Shown: in pieces, positions 1 to 5,984 of the stretch | How the letters are laid out: each line of letters begins with the position of its first letter | How positions within the stretch are numbered: position 1 is the stretch's first letter | From: JAYOFM01 sp038117225 | GTDB lineage: Bacteria > Pseudomonadota > Alphaproteobacteria > Rhodospirillales > Casp-alpha2 | Length of the DNA: 10,188 nucleotides | Direction of reading: 5' to 3' | Assembly (NCBI GenBank): GCA_038117225.1 | Contig: JAYOFM010000119.1 | Span: 1 to 10,188 of the forward strand | Position numbers and translations under genes: made by a program | The notes under the pieces: generated by a model | The model's database searches: none | Told to the model about the DNA's origin: nothing | What the model saw: the letters and a program-made list of their open reading frames with translations, nothing else

Positions 1-411
1 CCGGGCGCCGAGGGCAAGGATGGCGAACCGGTGCTGCCTGGCCATATCTACGTCGCCCCGGGGGGGCGGCACTTGGCATTGGAGCGGCGTGCCGGCACTG
101 TTGTGATCGCGTTGACCGATGATCCGCCGCTGAACTATTGCCGGCCCTCTGTCGAACCGTTGTTCGACTCGGCGGCGACGGTCTACGGCGCCAAGGCATT
201 GGCGATCATGCTGACCGGCATGGGCCACGACGGCATCGGCGGCGCCCGCAAGCTGATTGATGCCAATGCAACCCTGGTGGCGCAGGATGAAGAGAGCAGC
301 GTCGTCTGGGGCATGCCGGGTGCCGTCGCCGAGGCGGGCCTGTGCTGTGCCGTGCTGCCGCTCGATAAGCTGGCGGCGGAAGTCGTGCGTCTGGCGACTA
401 GGCGTCGCTAA
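1..411 (+). CDS. cheB: Protein-glutamate methylesterase CheB, C-terminal fragment
   Basis: The reading frame is open from base 1, so the 5' part lies outside the window; 136 residues are visible. CheB demethylates (and can deamidate) chemoreceptor glutamates in the cytoplasm and resets chemotactic signalling. The visible part matches the end of the CheB catalytic domain: GHIYVAPGGRHL near the start, then LTGMGHDG, which carries the catalytic aspartate (D286 in the Salmonella enzyme), then the usual SSVVWGMPGAVAEAG segment and a C-terminal leucine-rich helix. The catalytic Ser and His lie upstream of the window, so whether a receiver domain is present, or the gene is part of a CheB/CheR fusion, cannot be seen. 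Its TAA stop overlaps the stop of the convergent permease gene by 4 bases. Family assignment is firm; the pathway it serves (flagellar or other) is unknown. Confidence 0.92.
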   Translation, partial: PGAEGKDGEPVLPGHIYVAPGGRHLALERRAGTVVIALTDDPPLNYCRPSVEPLFDSAATVYGAKALAIMLTGMGHDGIGGARKLIDANATLVAQDEESSVVWGMPGAVAEAGLCCAVLPLDKLAAEVVRLATRRR

Positions 412-2285
412 AGATCGTAAAACATGGGCGCGACGACGCTGAAGACGATCCATAACAGGATGACCAATGGGACGCCGCAGCGGATGAAATCCGCGAAGCG
501 ATAGTGCCCGGGTCCGATTACCAGCAAATTCGTCTGATAGCCAAGCGGCGATGCGAACGAACAATTGGCGGCGAAGACCACGGCGACGGCGAACGCCGCC
601 GGCGGGGCGCCAAGGCTGTTGGCGATGTCGATGGCGATCGGCGTGAACAACACCGCCGCCGTTTTGGTGCTGATGACGTTCGACAGCAGCGCGACCAACA
701 GGAAGAACGCCGACAGCACGACCGTCGTCGGCGCCCCCGCAAGGGCCGTCAGCAAAATTCCGGCGAGATAGTGCGCGCCCCCCGTTTCGTTGAGCGCCAC
801 ACCGAGCGCCAGGGCGGCAGCGATGGTGGTATTGATCTTCGCATCGGCGGCCTGTAATGCCTGGCGCGTTGTCAGCACGCCGGTCACGCACATGGCGGCG
901 GCACCGATCATCGCGGCAACGACGATCGGCACAACGCCGGTGCCGGCGCTGGCGATGACGGCAAGAAAGATCAACGTCGCTCGCTTGGCGTGATCAAGCT
1001 TAGGAATTTCCTCCGCCGACCATTCCAGCAACACCACGTCGCGCGACTGGCGCAGGTGGGCGATATCATCATGCTGCCCCTGAATCAGCAGCACGTCGCC
1101 GGCATCCAAACGGATGTTGGTCATACGCGAGCGGATCATGCGGGCACGGCGTTGTATTCCCAATACGATGCAGTGGGTTTTGTAGCGGAATCCGATCTGC
1201 GGCAACGTCAAGCCGATCAGGCCGGAAGCCGGGGCGACCATGACTTCGGCGAGCGATTGACCGCCCTCCAGCCAGCGCCCGTCATCGGCGCGGTCATCGC
1301 TGGTTTCAGAGCCGCCGATATCCGGATGCAGAAGTCCTGGATCGTTGGCCAACGCCGCCGCCAGTGCCTTGCGCGTCGCCGCGACTACCAGAATATCACC
1401 GGGCTCGATCCGGTAGCCCTCGAATGGGGGCAGCACGGGAACCTCGCCTCGTTGCACCAAGCGAACCGTCATGTCCGGTAGCGATGGAAAAAGGCCGCCG
1501 GCGGCGCCATCGCCGATCATTGCCGATGTGGGAGATACCTCGATCTGGGCGATAAACTGTTTCCCGGCACTGCCGCCGATGATGTCGTCGGCGAGGCTGC
1601 GGCGCGCCGGCAGCAGGCGTGGCGCAATCAGGATCACATAGGCCAGACCGGCGACGGCCAAGCACAGCCCTGGCAGGGAAAAATCGAAGAAATCAAAAGG
1701 TTGCGCGCCGGCATCGATCAAAGCCCCGTTGACCAGCAAATTCGTCGACGAGCCGATCAACGTCGTCATGCCGCCGAGCACGGCGGCGTAGCTGAGTGGA
1801 ATCATCAACTTCGACGGCGATTGTCGGTAACGGTGGGCCAATGCCTCCATCACCGGAATGAAGATAACGACCACTGGAATGTTGTTAAGGAAGGCGCTGA
1901 TGGCGATGGCGGCGGTCAGGATGATGAGCATAATCACCGTAAAACCAAGTCGTCCGCCACCGAGACCAAGCATCAGGTCGGCGCCGCGGTCGAGCACACC
2001 CGTGCGCACCATGCCTTGGCCCATGACCAGTAGGGCCAGCACCGTGATCAGCGCCGGATTGGCGAAGCCCAATAACAGCCGTGTCGGCGTCACCTGACCG
2101 GTGCCGTCGGCATCCATGACGGGGTAGAAATGGAAGAACATCAACAACACACAAATAATGCCGACCGAAGTCAGTTCCATGGTGGCGCGTTCGGTAATGA
2201 ACATCACCAGTGCGCCAATGATGATGGCGAAGGTGACCCACATCTGGAAGGCGTGGCCGCTGTGTTGGATGGCGTCGCTGATCAT
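408..2285 (-). CDS. SLC13/DASS-family anion permease with two TrkA-C (RCK_C) domains
   Basis: This 625-residue inner-membrane protein is a probable cation-coupled importer of a carboxylate or inorganic anion. It has two hydrophobic halves around a soluble insert. The N-terminal half (about 15-222) carries NNIPVVVIFIP (134-144) and SSTNLLV (179-185). The insert has two TrkA-C-like domains (about 240-312 and 344-420), each ending in a PGDILV or AGDVLL turn. The C-terminal half (about 435-625) carries LSNVISTKTAAVLFTPIA (534-551) and YQTNLLVIGPG (583-593), the second copy of the SNT-type substrate-site hairpin. The frame is open to 2525, but the extra 80 residues are arginine-rich, run through the palindromic control region and overlap the divergent gene. 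I therefore start at the ATG at 2285, just before the first membrane segment; no good Shine-Dalgarno is visible there. Sulfate, di- or tricarboxylates are all possible; the divergent TcuA-like gene favours an organic acid. Confidence 0.88.
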   Translation of the reverse strand: MISDAIQHSGHAFQMWVTFAIIIGALVMFITERATMELTSVGIICVLLMFFHFYPVMDADGTGQVTPTRLLLGFANPALITVLALLVMGQGMVRTGVLDRGADLMLGLGGGRLGFTVIMLIILTAAIAISAFLNNIPVVVIFIPVMEALAHRYRQSPSKLMIPLSYAAVLGGMTTLIGSSTNLLVNGALIDAGAQPFDFFDFSLPGLCLAVAGLAYVILIAPRLLPARRSLADDIIGGSAGKQFIAQIEVSPTSAMIGDGAAGGLFPSLPDMTVRLVQRGEVPVLPPFEGYRIEPGDILVVAATRKALAAALANDPGLLHPDIGGSETSDDRADDGRWLEGGQSLAEVMVAPASGLIGLTLPQIGFRYKTHCIVLGIQRRARMIRSRMTNIRLDAGDVLLIQGQHDDIAHLRQSRDVVLLEWSAEEIPKLDHAKRATLIFLAVIASAGTGVVPIVVAAMIGAAAMCVTGVLTTRQALQAADAKINTTIAAALALGVALNETGGAHYLAGILLTALAGAPTTVVLSAFFLLVALLSNVISTKTAAVLFTPIAIDIANSLGAPPAAFAVAVVFAANCSFASPLGYQTNLLVIGPGHYRFADFIRCGVPLVILLWIVFSVVAPMFYDL

Positions 2286-2337
2286 CCGAGAAGTGTATCG
2301 CGCCAGTGCGCCATGGCCAGTTTGTTGTTTGCGCCCG

Positions 2338-2366
2338 TTGACCGTTACACCGAGTTGCCGTACATC
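2338..2366 (+). promoter_or_regulatory. Possible promoter for the TcuA-like gene
   Basis: TTGACC at 2338-2343 (5 of 6 to the -35 consensus) is followed after 17 bases by TACATC at 2361-2366, a weak -10. Transcription would start near 2373, inside the palindrome at 2370-2393, a typical place for a repressor to act. An alternative pair is TTGCCG (2355-2360) with TGTATA (2378-2383), also 17 apart, which would put the palindrome over the -10. The sequence alone does not decide between them. Confidence 0.3.
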
Positions 2367-2369
2367 AAC

Positions 2370-2393
2370 GTCAGCATTGTATACAATACTGAC
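2370..2393. promoter_or_regulatory. 24-bp near-perfect palindrome, likely operator
   Basis: Twenty-two of 24 positions are self-complementary: outer arms GTCAG and CTGAC flank a perfect 12-bp core ATTGTATACAAT (2376-2387), with one mismatched pair between arm and core. It sits midway between the divergent permease and TcuA-like genes, 17 bases before the latter's ATG and 84 bases before the former's. The TTGT-AT-ACAA core resembles the TNGT-N-ACNA operators of FadR/FCD-type GntR regulators; that match is inference, and no regulator gene lies in the window. Its symmetry and position would let one dimer control both directions. Confidence 0.65.
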
Positions 2394-2410
2394 ATGGAGA
2401 ACCTGGCGCC

Positions 2411-3901
2411 ATGGCCGACAAACCTGAATTCGATGTCGTCGTCGTCGGCGCCGGCAATGCCGCTTTTTGCGCCGCGTTGGCGGCCCGTCAGCAGGGCGCT
2501 TCGGTTTGTGTGCTAGAACGCGCACCGGAAGATGAGTCAGGCGGAAATTCGCGCTTTACCGCCGGCGCCATTCGTTTCGCCTACAATGATGTCGAGGATC
2601 TGAAGCGCGTCGCCGATCTAACCAACGAGGAAATCGCCACCACCGACTTCGGCACCTACACGGAAGACCAGTTCTTCGACGACATGTTCCGGGTCACCCA
2701 GTACCGCTGCAATCCCGATCTGGTGGAAATCCTTGTGCGTCGCAGCTTCGAGACCATCCTGTGGATGCGCGAGAATGGTGTACGTTTCGTGCCCATCTAC
2801 GGCCGCCAGGCGTTCAAGGTCGATGGTCGGTTCAAGTTTTGGGGCGGCCTGACCATGGAATCCTCGGGGGGTGGCCCCGGTCTGGTCGACAGCCTGACGC
2901 AAGCGGCGAACAAAAACGGCATTGAGGTGCGCTATGAAACCCGGGCCCTGTCGCTGCTTTACGACGATGAGAAGGTGACTGGCGTCAAAATCAAGTCCAA
3001 GGGCAAGGCGGGGCGGATCACCGCCAAGGCTGTGGTACTGGCCGCTGGGGGCTTTGAGGCTAACCCGGAAATGCGGACCCGTTATCTTGGCCCGGGTTGG
3101 GAACTGGCCAAGGTGCGCGGTACGCGCTTCAACACCGGCGACGGAATTCGCATGGCGTTGGATATCGGTGCCGCCGCCGCTGGCAACTGGTCCGGCTGTC
3201 ACGCCGTTGGTTGGGAACTGAACGCGCCGGAATTCGGTGATCTCGCCGTCGGCGACCAGTTCCAGAAACACAGCTACCCCTCGGGGCTTATCGTCAATGC
3301 CCATGGCCGGCGGTTCGTCGATGAAGGGGCCGATTTCCGCAACTACACCTACGCGAAATATGGCCGAGAAGTCTTGAATCAGCCGGGTCAGTTCGCCTGG
3401 CAGGTGTTCGATTCCAAGGTTTCTCATCTACTGCGCAGTGAATACAGTATACGCCAGATCACAAAGGTGACTTCCGATACGCTGGAAGGCCTGGTGGCGC
3501 AGATGGATGGCGTCGATGACGCCGGCTTTCTTGAGGAGATGGCGGCCTACAATGCCGCCGTCATGACCGAAGTACCGTTCGACCCGAACGTCAAGGACGG
3601 TCGCGGGACTCGCGGTCTGGCGATTCCCAAAAGCAACTGGGCCAACACGCTGGATACGCCACCGTACGAGGCCTACGCCATCACCTGCGGTATCACCTTT
3701 ACCTTCGGTGGGCTGCGGGTCGATACCGAGGCGCGCGTACTGGATACCGACGGTCATGCCATACCAGGTCTGCATGCGGCCGGCGAACTGGTCGGCGGAT
3801 TGTTCTATTTCAATTACCCGGGCGGCACCGGGCTTATGTCCGGAGCCGTGTTCGGGCGCTTGGCCGGAACCACCGCCGGCATGGCGGCTACCTCGGCCTA
3901 G
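2411..3901 (+). CDS. TcuA-like FAD-dependent dehydrogenase (FAD_binding_2 family)
   Basis: A 496-residue flavoprotein of the fumarate reductase/succinate dehydrogenase flavoprotein superfamily, closest in pattern to the tricarballylate dehydrogenase TcuA. Visible elements are the N-terminal dinucleotide fold VVVVGAGNAAFCAALAA (9-25) with the ribose-binding Glu at the end of VLE (E36), GGNSRFTAG (44-52), TGDGIRMALDIGA (242-254), GRRFVDEGADFRNYTYAKYG (299-318), and the FAD-closing C-terminal block GLHAAGELVGGLFYFNYPGG (453-472). TcuA oxidises tricarballylate to cis-aconitate and passes electrons to a membrane partner (TcuB), which is not seen here. The start is ATG 2411, with GGAG at 2396-2399. 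The gene is divergent from the permease and shares the palindromic control region. Its TAG stop overlaps the convergent kinase gene by 14 bases. Related members oxidise other acids or steroids, so the substrate is inferred, not shown. Confidence 0.85.
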   Translation: MADKPEFDVVVVGAGNAAFCAALAARQQGASVCVLERAPEDESGGNSRFTAGAIRFAYNDVEDLKRVADLTNEEIATTDFGTYTEDQFFDDMFRVTQYRCNPDLVEILVRRSFETILWMRENGVRFVPIYGRQAFKVDGRFKFWGGLTMESSGGGPGLVDSLTQAANKNGIEVRYETRALSLLYDDEKVTGVKIKSKGKAGRITAKAVVLAAGGFEANPEMRTRYLGPGWELAKVRGTRFNTGDGIRMALDIGAAAAGNWSGCHAVGWELNAPEFGDLAVGDQFQKHSYPSGLIVNAHGRRFVDEGADFRNYTYAKYGREVLNQPGQFAWQVFDSKVSHLLRSEYSIRQITKVTSDTLEGLVAQMDGVDDAGFLEEMAAYNAAVMTEVPFDPNVKDGRGTRGLAIPKSNWANTLDTPPYEAYAITCGITFTFGGLRVDTEARVLDTDGHAIPGLHAAGELVGGLFYFNYPGGTGLMSGAVFGRLAGTTAGMAATSA

Positions 3902-5612
3902 CGATACTCCGTTCAGCCGGAAACACGACTGCCATGGTCGTGCCTATGCCCGGTGCGCTATCAACGGTCAACGTGCCGCCGTGTTCCTCGATCAGGCCCT
4001 TGGCCAAGGCAAGGCCGAGACCGGCGCCTTCGCGTTTTTCTTCCGCCACGACTTTGTCGCCCCGTTGAAATGGTTGCAGCAGCCGATCCAAATCGCGCCA
4101 ATGAATGCCAGGACCGTTGTCCGAAATCGCGAAGGCGATACTGTCTTTTTCCATCCGGCAACAGAGTGCGACCATGCCGCCGCCAGGGGTGTATTTGATG
4201 GCGTTGGTCAGCAAATTGATGAGGATCTGACGCAGGCGACGTTCGTTCGCCCTCAGCAATGGCACGCCGTCGGCGACAGACATATCGAAGGTGATCATGG
4301 CGTCGTTGGCTCGCGGTGCCAGCAGACGTCGGCAGAACTGCACCACGTCACGCGGGTCCAGCGTGCGTTCATCCAACGGCAAGACGCCGACTTCGATACG
4401 CGAGATATCGATCAGGTCATCGATCAGATCCAGCAGATGATGACCGGATTGGTTGTTGGCCTCCGATTGTTCGATCAGGACGCGGTCGCCGCTGACCTTT
4501 TCAAGTTGGCGGCGGACCAGATCGGAATAGCCAATAATAGCGTCCAGTGGCGACCGCAGTTCGTGGCTGACATTAGCGAGAAAGCGGGATTTAGCCTCGT
4601 TGGCGATTTCCGCCTCGGCGCGGGCTTGACTGGCGATTTCTTGCTGCTCGATTAACTCATGGTTCGTCAGTGCCAGGGCTTCCGCCTGGGTGGCCATGGC
4701 GCTGGTGACCGACAGGGCGCGGCGGACGATCAGAACGCTCGCGAAGATGGCGATCAAGACGAGAAAGACCAAGGGTGTCGCCACCAGCCGAACGAACCCG
4801 GATCCTGGATTGCTGGGGGTCCAAATCAATGAACCGACGATCGCTCCATCGGCGGCACGCAATGCCAGCGCCGCGTCCGACGTTTCGTGCCGGCTGAAAT
4901 CCGTACGCAGATCCTGTAGCAGATAATCCTTGGCGAGCATGGCCAGCAACGCAGGATCGATTCGGCGCGAATAAACCNNNNNNNNNNACCAGGGGGGGCT
5001 TGTCCCCTCGAGACCTTCCGGTGAGATCGCGGAAACTCCGACAAGGTGAATGCCGTCCAGGGCGCGAATGAAACCGGTTACGGCTTCCGGAACTTCCATT
5101 GATTTTCGGCGTGCCAGTTCGATCAAATTCTTTAAGCCAGGCCCGAGGATATCAAACGGTCCAGCTGGACGTCGGACGCCGTCGACGGCGCTGTAGAGGA
5201 TTTTATTTTCCGCCGAGAGCACAAATGAAAATGAGAAGCCGAAAGCGTCGTGGACATAGGGGCCAACATTGTCGTCCGCCCAATCTGGGTCTGGAGAGAC
5301 GATGAGTTTTTGATAGCCTTCCGTCCACCACGCATGATCCTTGGTTATGCGCGCCATGTCATCGCTGAGCGCCTTGACCAGGCTTCGAGCGAGATGGCGT
5401 GCATTCACCATGGCTTGATCATTTTGGCGCTCGACCGCGTAAATCAGCAGGCCGGATACGGCGAGAACCGCCACGATGAGCAATGCCGCCAGCGGGAGCA
5501 ACAGGCGCCGGCCGAATTGCACGTCCGGGCGGATTGCCGTGCTCGGCGACGCGAGAGGCTCACCGTCCTCCGAATTGGCCGTATCGACGATCCGCGTGTG
5601 GCGATCATCCAT
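3888..5612 (-). CDS. CHASE4-domain membrane sensor histidine kinase (orphan)
   Basis: A 574-residue protein counting 4 unknown residues from the N run. Order: cytoplasmic N-terminus, TM1 (about 36-59), periplasmic CHASE4-like sensor (about 70-270, with DHAWWTEGY at 92-100 and WADDNVG at 111-117), TM2 (about 274-297), a coiled linker, the HisKA dimerisation helix with SHELRSP (phospho-acceptor H350), and a HATPase domain: N-box NLLTNAIKYTPGGG (466-479), G1 SDNGPGI (497-503), F-box QPFQRG and G2 GAGLGLALAKGL (529-540). All residues needed for autophosphorylation are present. No HAMP is obvious between TM2 and HisKA. The frame stays open upstream to 5804, but I choose ATG 5612, since the added residues lack domain character; a G-rich run stands where a Shine-Dalgarno would be. 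No response regulator is adjacent, so ligand and output are unknown. Confidence 0.88.
   Translation of the reverse strand: MDDRHTRIVDTANSEDGEPLASPSTAIRPDVQFGRRLLLPLAALLIVAVLAVSGLLIYAVERQNDQAMVNARHLARSLVKALSDDMARITKDHAWWTEGYQKLIVSPDPDWADDNVGPYVHDAFGFSFSFVLSAENKILYSAVDGVRRPAGPFDILGPGLKNLIELARRKSMEVPEAVTGFIRALDGIHLVGVSAISPEGLEGTSPPWXXXXVYSRRIDPALLAMLAKDYLLQDLRTDFSRHETSDAALALRAADGAIVGSLIWTPSNPGSGFVRLVATPLVFLVLIAIFASVLIVRRALSVTSAMATQAEALALTNHELIEQQEIASQARAEAEIANEAKSRFLANVSHELRSPLDAIIGYSDLVRRQLEKVSGDRVLIEQSEANNQSGHHLLDLIDDLIDISRIEVGVLPLDERTLDPRDVVQFCRRLLAPRANDAMITFDMSVADGVPLLRANERRLRQILINLLTNAIKYTPGGGMVALCCRMEKDSIAFAISDNGPGIHWRDLDRLLQPFQRGDKVVAEEKREGAGLGLALAKGLIEEHGGTLTVDSAPGIGTTMAVVFPAERSIARPR
4978..4987. 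other. Assembly gap (10 N) inside the histidine kinase gene
   Basis: Ten undetermined bases interrupt the CHASE4 coding region between codons for SPPW and VYSRRID. The frame is open and domain-consistent on both sides at this gap length, so the gene is probably intact, but a 10-N run is often a placeholder and the true size is unknown. A G7 homopolymer and a CCCC/GGGG inverted repeat lie right next to it (4992-5010) and may explain the break. Confidence 0.95.
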
Positions 5613-5767
5613 GAGTGTGGTCCCCCCCGAAACCCTTAGGCGCATCGCGCAGATTACTGAACAGGACCCGTTTGGCCGAGGCAAGATAAACCTGAAAGCA
5701 ATCCATACCGGCGCGAGTTCACACGGTCGCAATCCCATGCGCTCAATGTCGGATCGAGGCGCAAGGC

Positions 5768-5783
5768 TGTGACCGCGGTCACT
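5768..5783. promoter_or_regulatory. CRP-like palindrome, site 1
   Basis: TGTGACCGCGGTCACT contains the perfect 14-bp palindrome GTGACCGCGGTCAC (5769-5782) and fits the CRP-family pattern TGTGA-N6-TCACA at 9 of 10 conserved positions. It abuts a second such site, centre-to-centre 15 bp. It is centred about 56.5 bp upstream of the start point suggested at 5832 and about 163 bp upstream of the divergent kinase ATG. Confidence 0.55.
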
Positions 5784-5798
5784 GTGACCCGGGTCACT
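5783..5798. promoter_or_regulatory. CRP-like palindrome, site 2
   Basis: TGTGACCCGGGTCACT contains the perfect 14-bp palindrome GTGACCCGGGTCAC (5784-5797). It is a near copy of site 1, differing only at the central bases, and shares the T at 5783 with it. If the -10 at 5820-5825 is real, this site is centred at -41.5, the classic class II activator position for CRP/FNR proteins. The factor is not encoded in the window. Confidence 0.55.
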
Positions 5799-5819
5799 GC
5801 GCAAGCGTGCGAAATCGGC

Positions 5820-5825
5820 GATAAG
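5820..5825 (+). promoter_or_regulatory. Possible -10 element of an activator-dependent promoter
   Basis: GATAAG matches the -10 consensus at 4 of 6 positions and predicts a start near 5832. No recognisable -35 is found, as expected for a class II activator-dependent promoter with CRP-like site 2 centred at -41.5. The geometry is the main argument; the hexamer alone is weak. Confidence 0.3.
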
Positions 5826-5831
5826 GAAATC

Positions 5832-5907
5832 ACGATACTCACGTTTCTCTCTTTCTCGACTCTCCCTGTCAAACTTGCCGGACCCGCAAAAAGGTCCGGC
5901 TCTTTTT
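5832..5907 (+). ncRNA. Candidate short RNA or attenuated leader ahead of the kinase-enolase genes
   Basis: Between the CRP-like sites and the kinase gene there is a stretch with no convincing ORF that ends in a strong + strand terminator. A transcript from about 5832 to 5907 would be about 75 nt. It contains a CT-rich, probably unpaired segment (5842-5869, including CTCTCCCTG) followed by the terminator hairpin, an arrangement seen in small RNAs that pair with purine-rich Shine-Dalgarno regions. Alternatively it is a leader whose terminator controls read-through into the downstream genes. No family match is claimed; existence and boundaries are inferred. Confidence 0.35.
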
Positions 5908-5910
5908 TCG
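5877..5910 (+). terminator. Rho-independent terminator
   Basis: A perfect 8-bp GC-rich stem, GCCGGACC (5877-5884) with GGTCCGGC (5893-5900), an 8-base loop CGCAAAAA, then TCTTTTTTCG and five more T. No protein gene on the + strand ends just before it. It lies 75 bases before the kinase ATG, so it ends either a short non-coding RNA or a regulated leader. Confidence 0.85.
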
Positions 5911-5984
5911 TTTTTATGTTGCCGACGCCCTGGCCAGGCCGGAGGATGCGCGTTGTCGTTCCCCGCAGGATCGTGGCCGCGTTG

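Noticed and set aside
2286..2525. 80-residue N-terminal extension of the permease frame
   Set aside because: It is arginine-rich with no membrane or domain character, passes through the palindromic control region, and overlaps the start of the well-supported divergent flavoprotein gene.
2618..3427. 269-residue open frame antisense to the TcuA-like gene
   Set aside because: Lies wholly inside a recognised gene, shows no domain pattern, and is explained by GC-rich codon bias keeping the opposite frame open.
3708..4655. 315-residue open frame antisense to the histidine kinase
   Set aside because: Covers the HisKA/HATPase coding region on the other strand and has no recognisable motif.
5605..5706. 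33-codon ORF just upstream of the histidine kinase that overlaps its ATG
   Set aside because: Position would suit a leader peptide, but there is no Shine-Dalgarno before its ATG and no run of a regulatory amino acid.
5769..5984. N-terminal extension of the APH-like kinase to a GTG at 5769
   Set aside because: It would translate the CRP-like palindromes and the intrinsic terminator, and the APH domain is complete from 5985.
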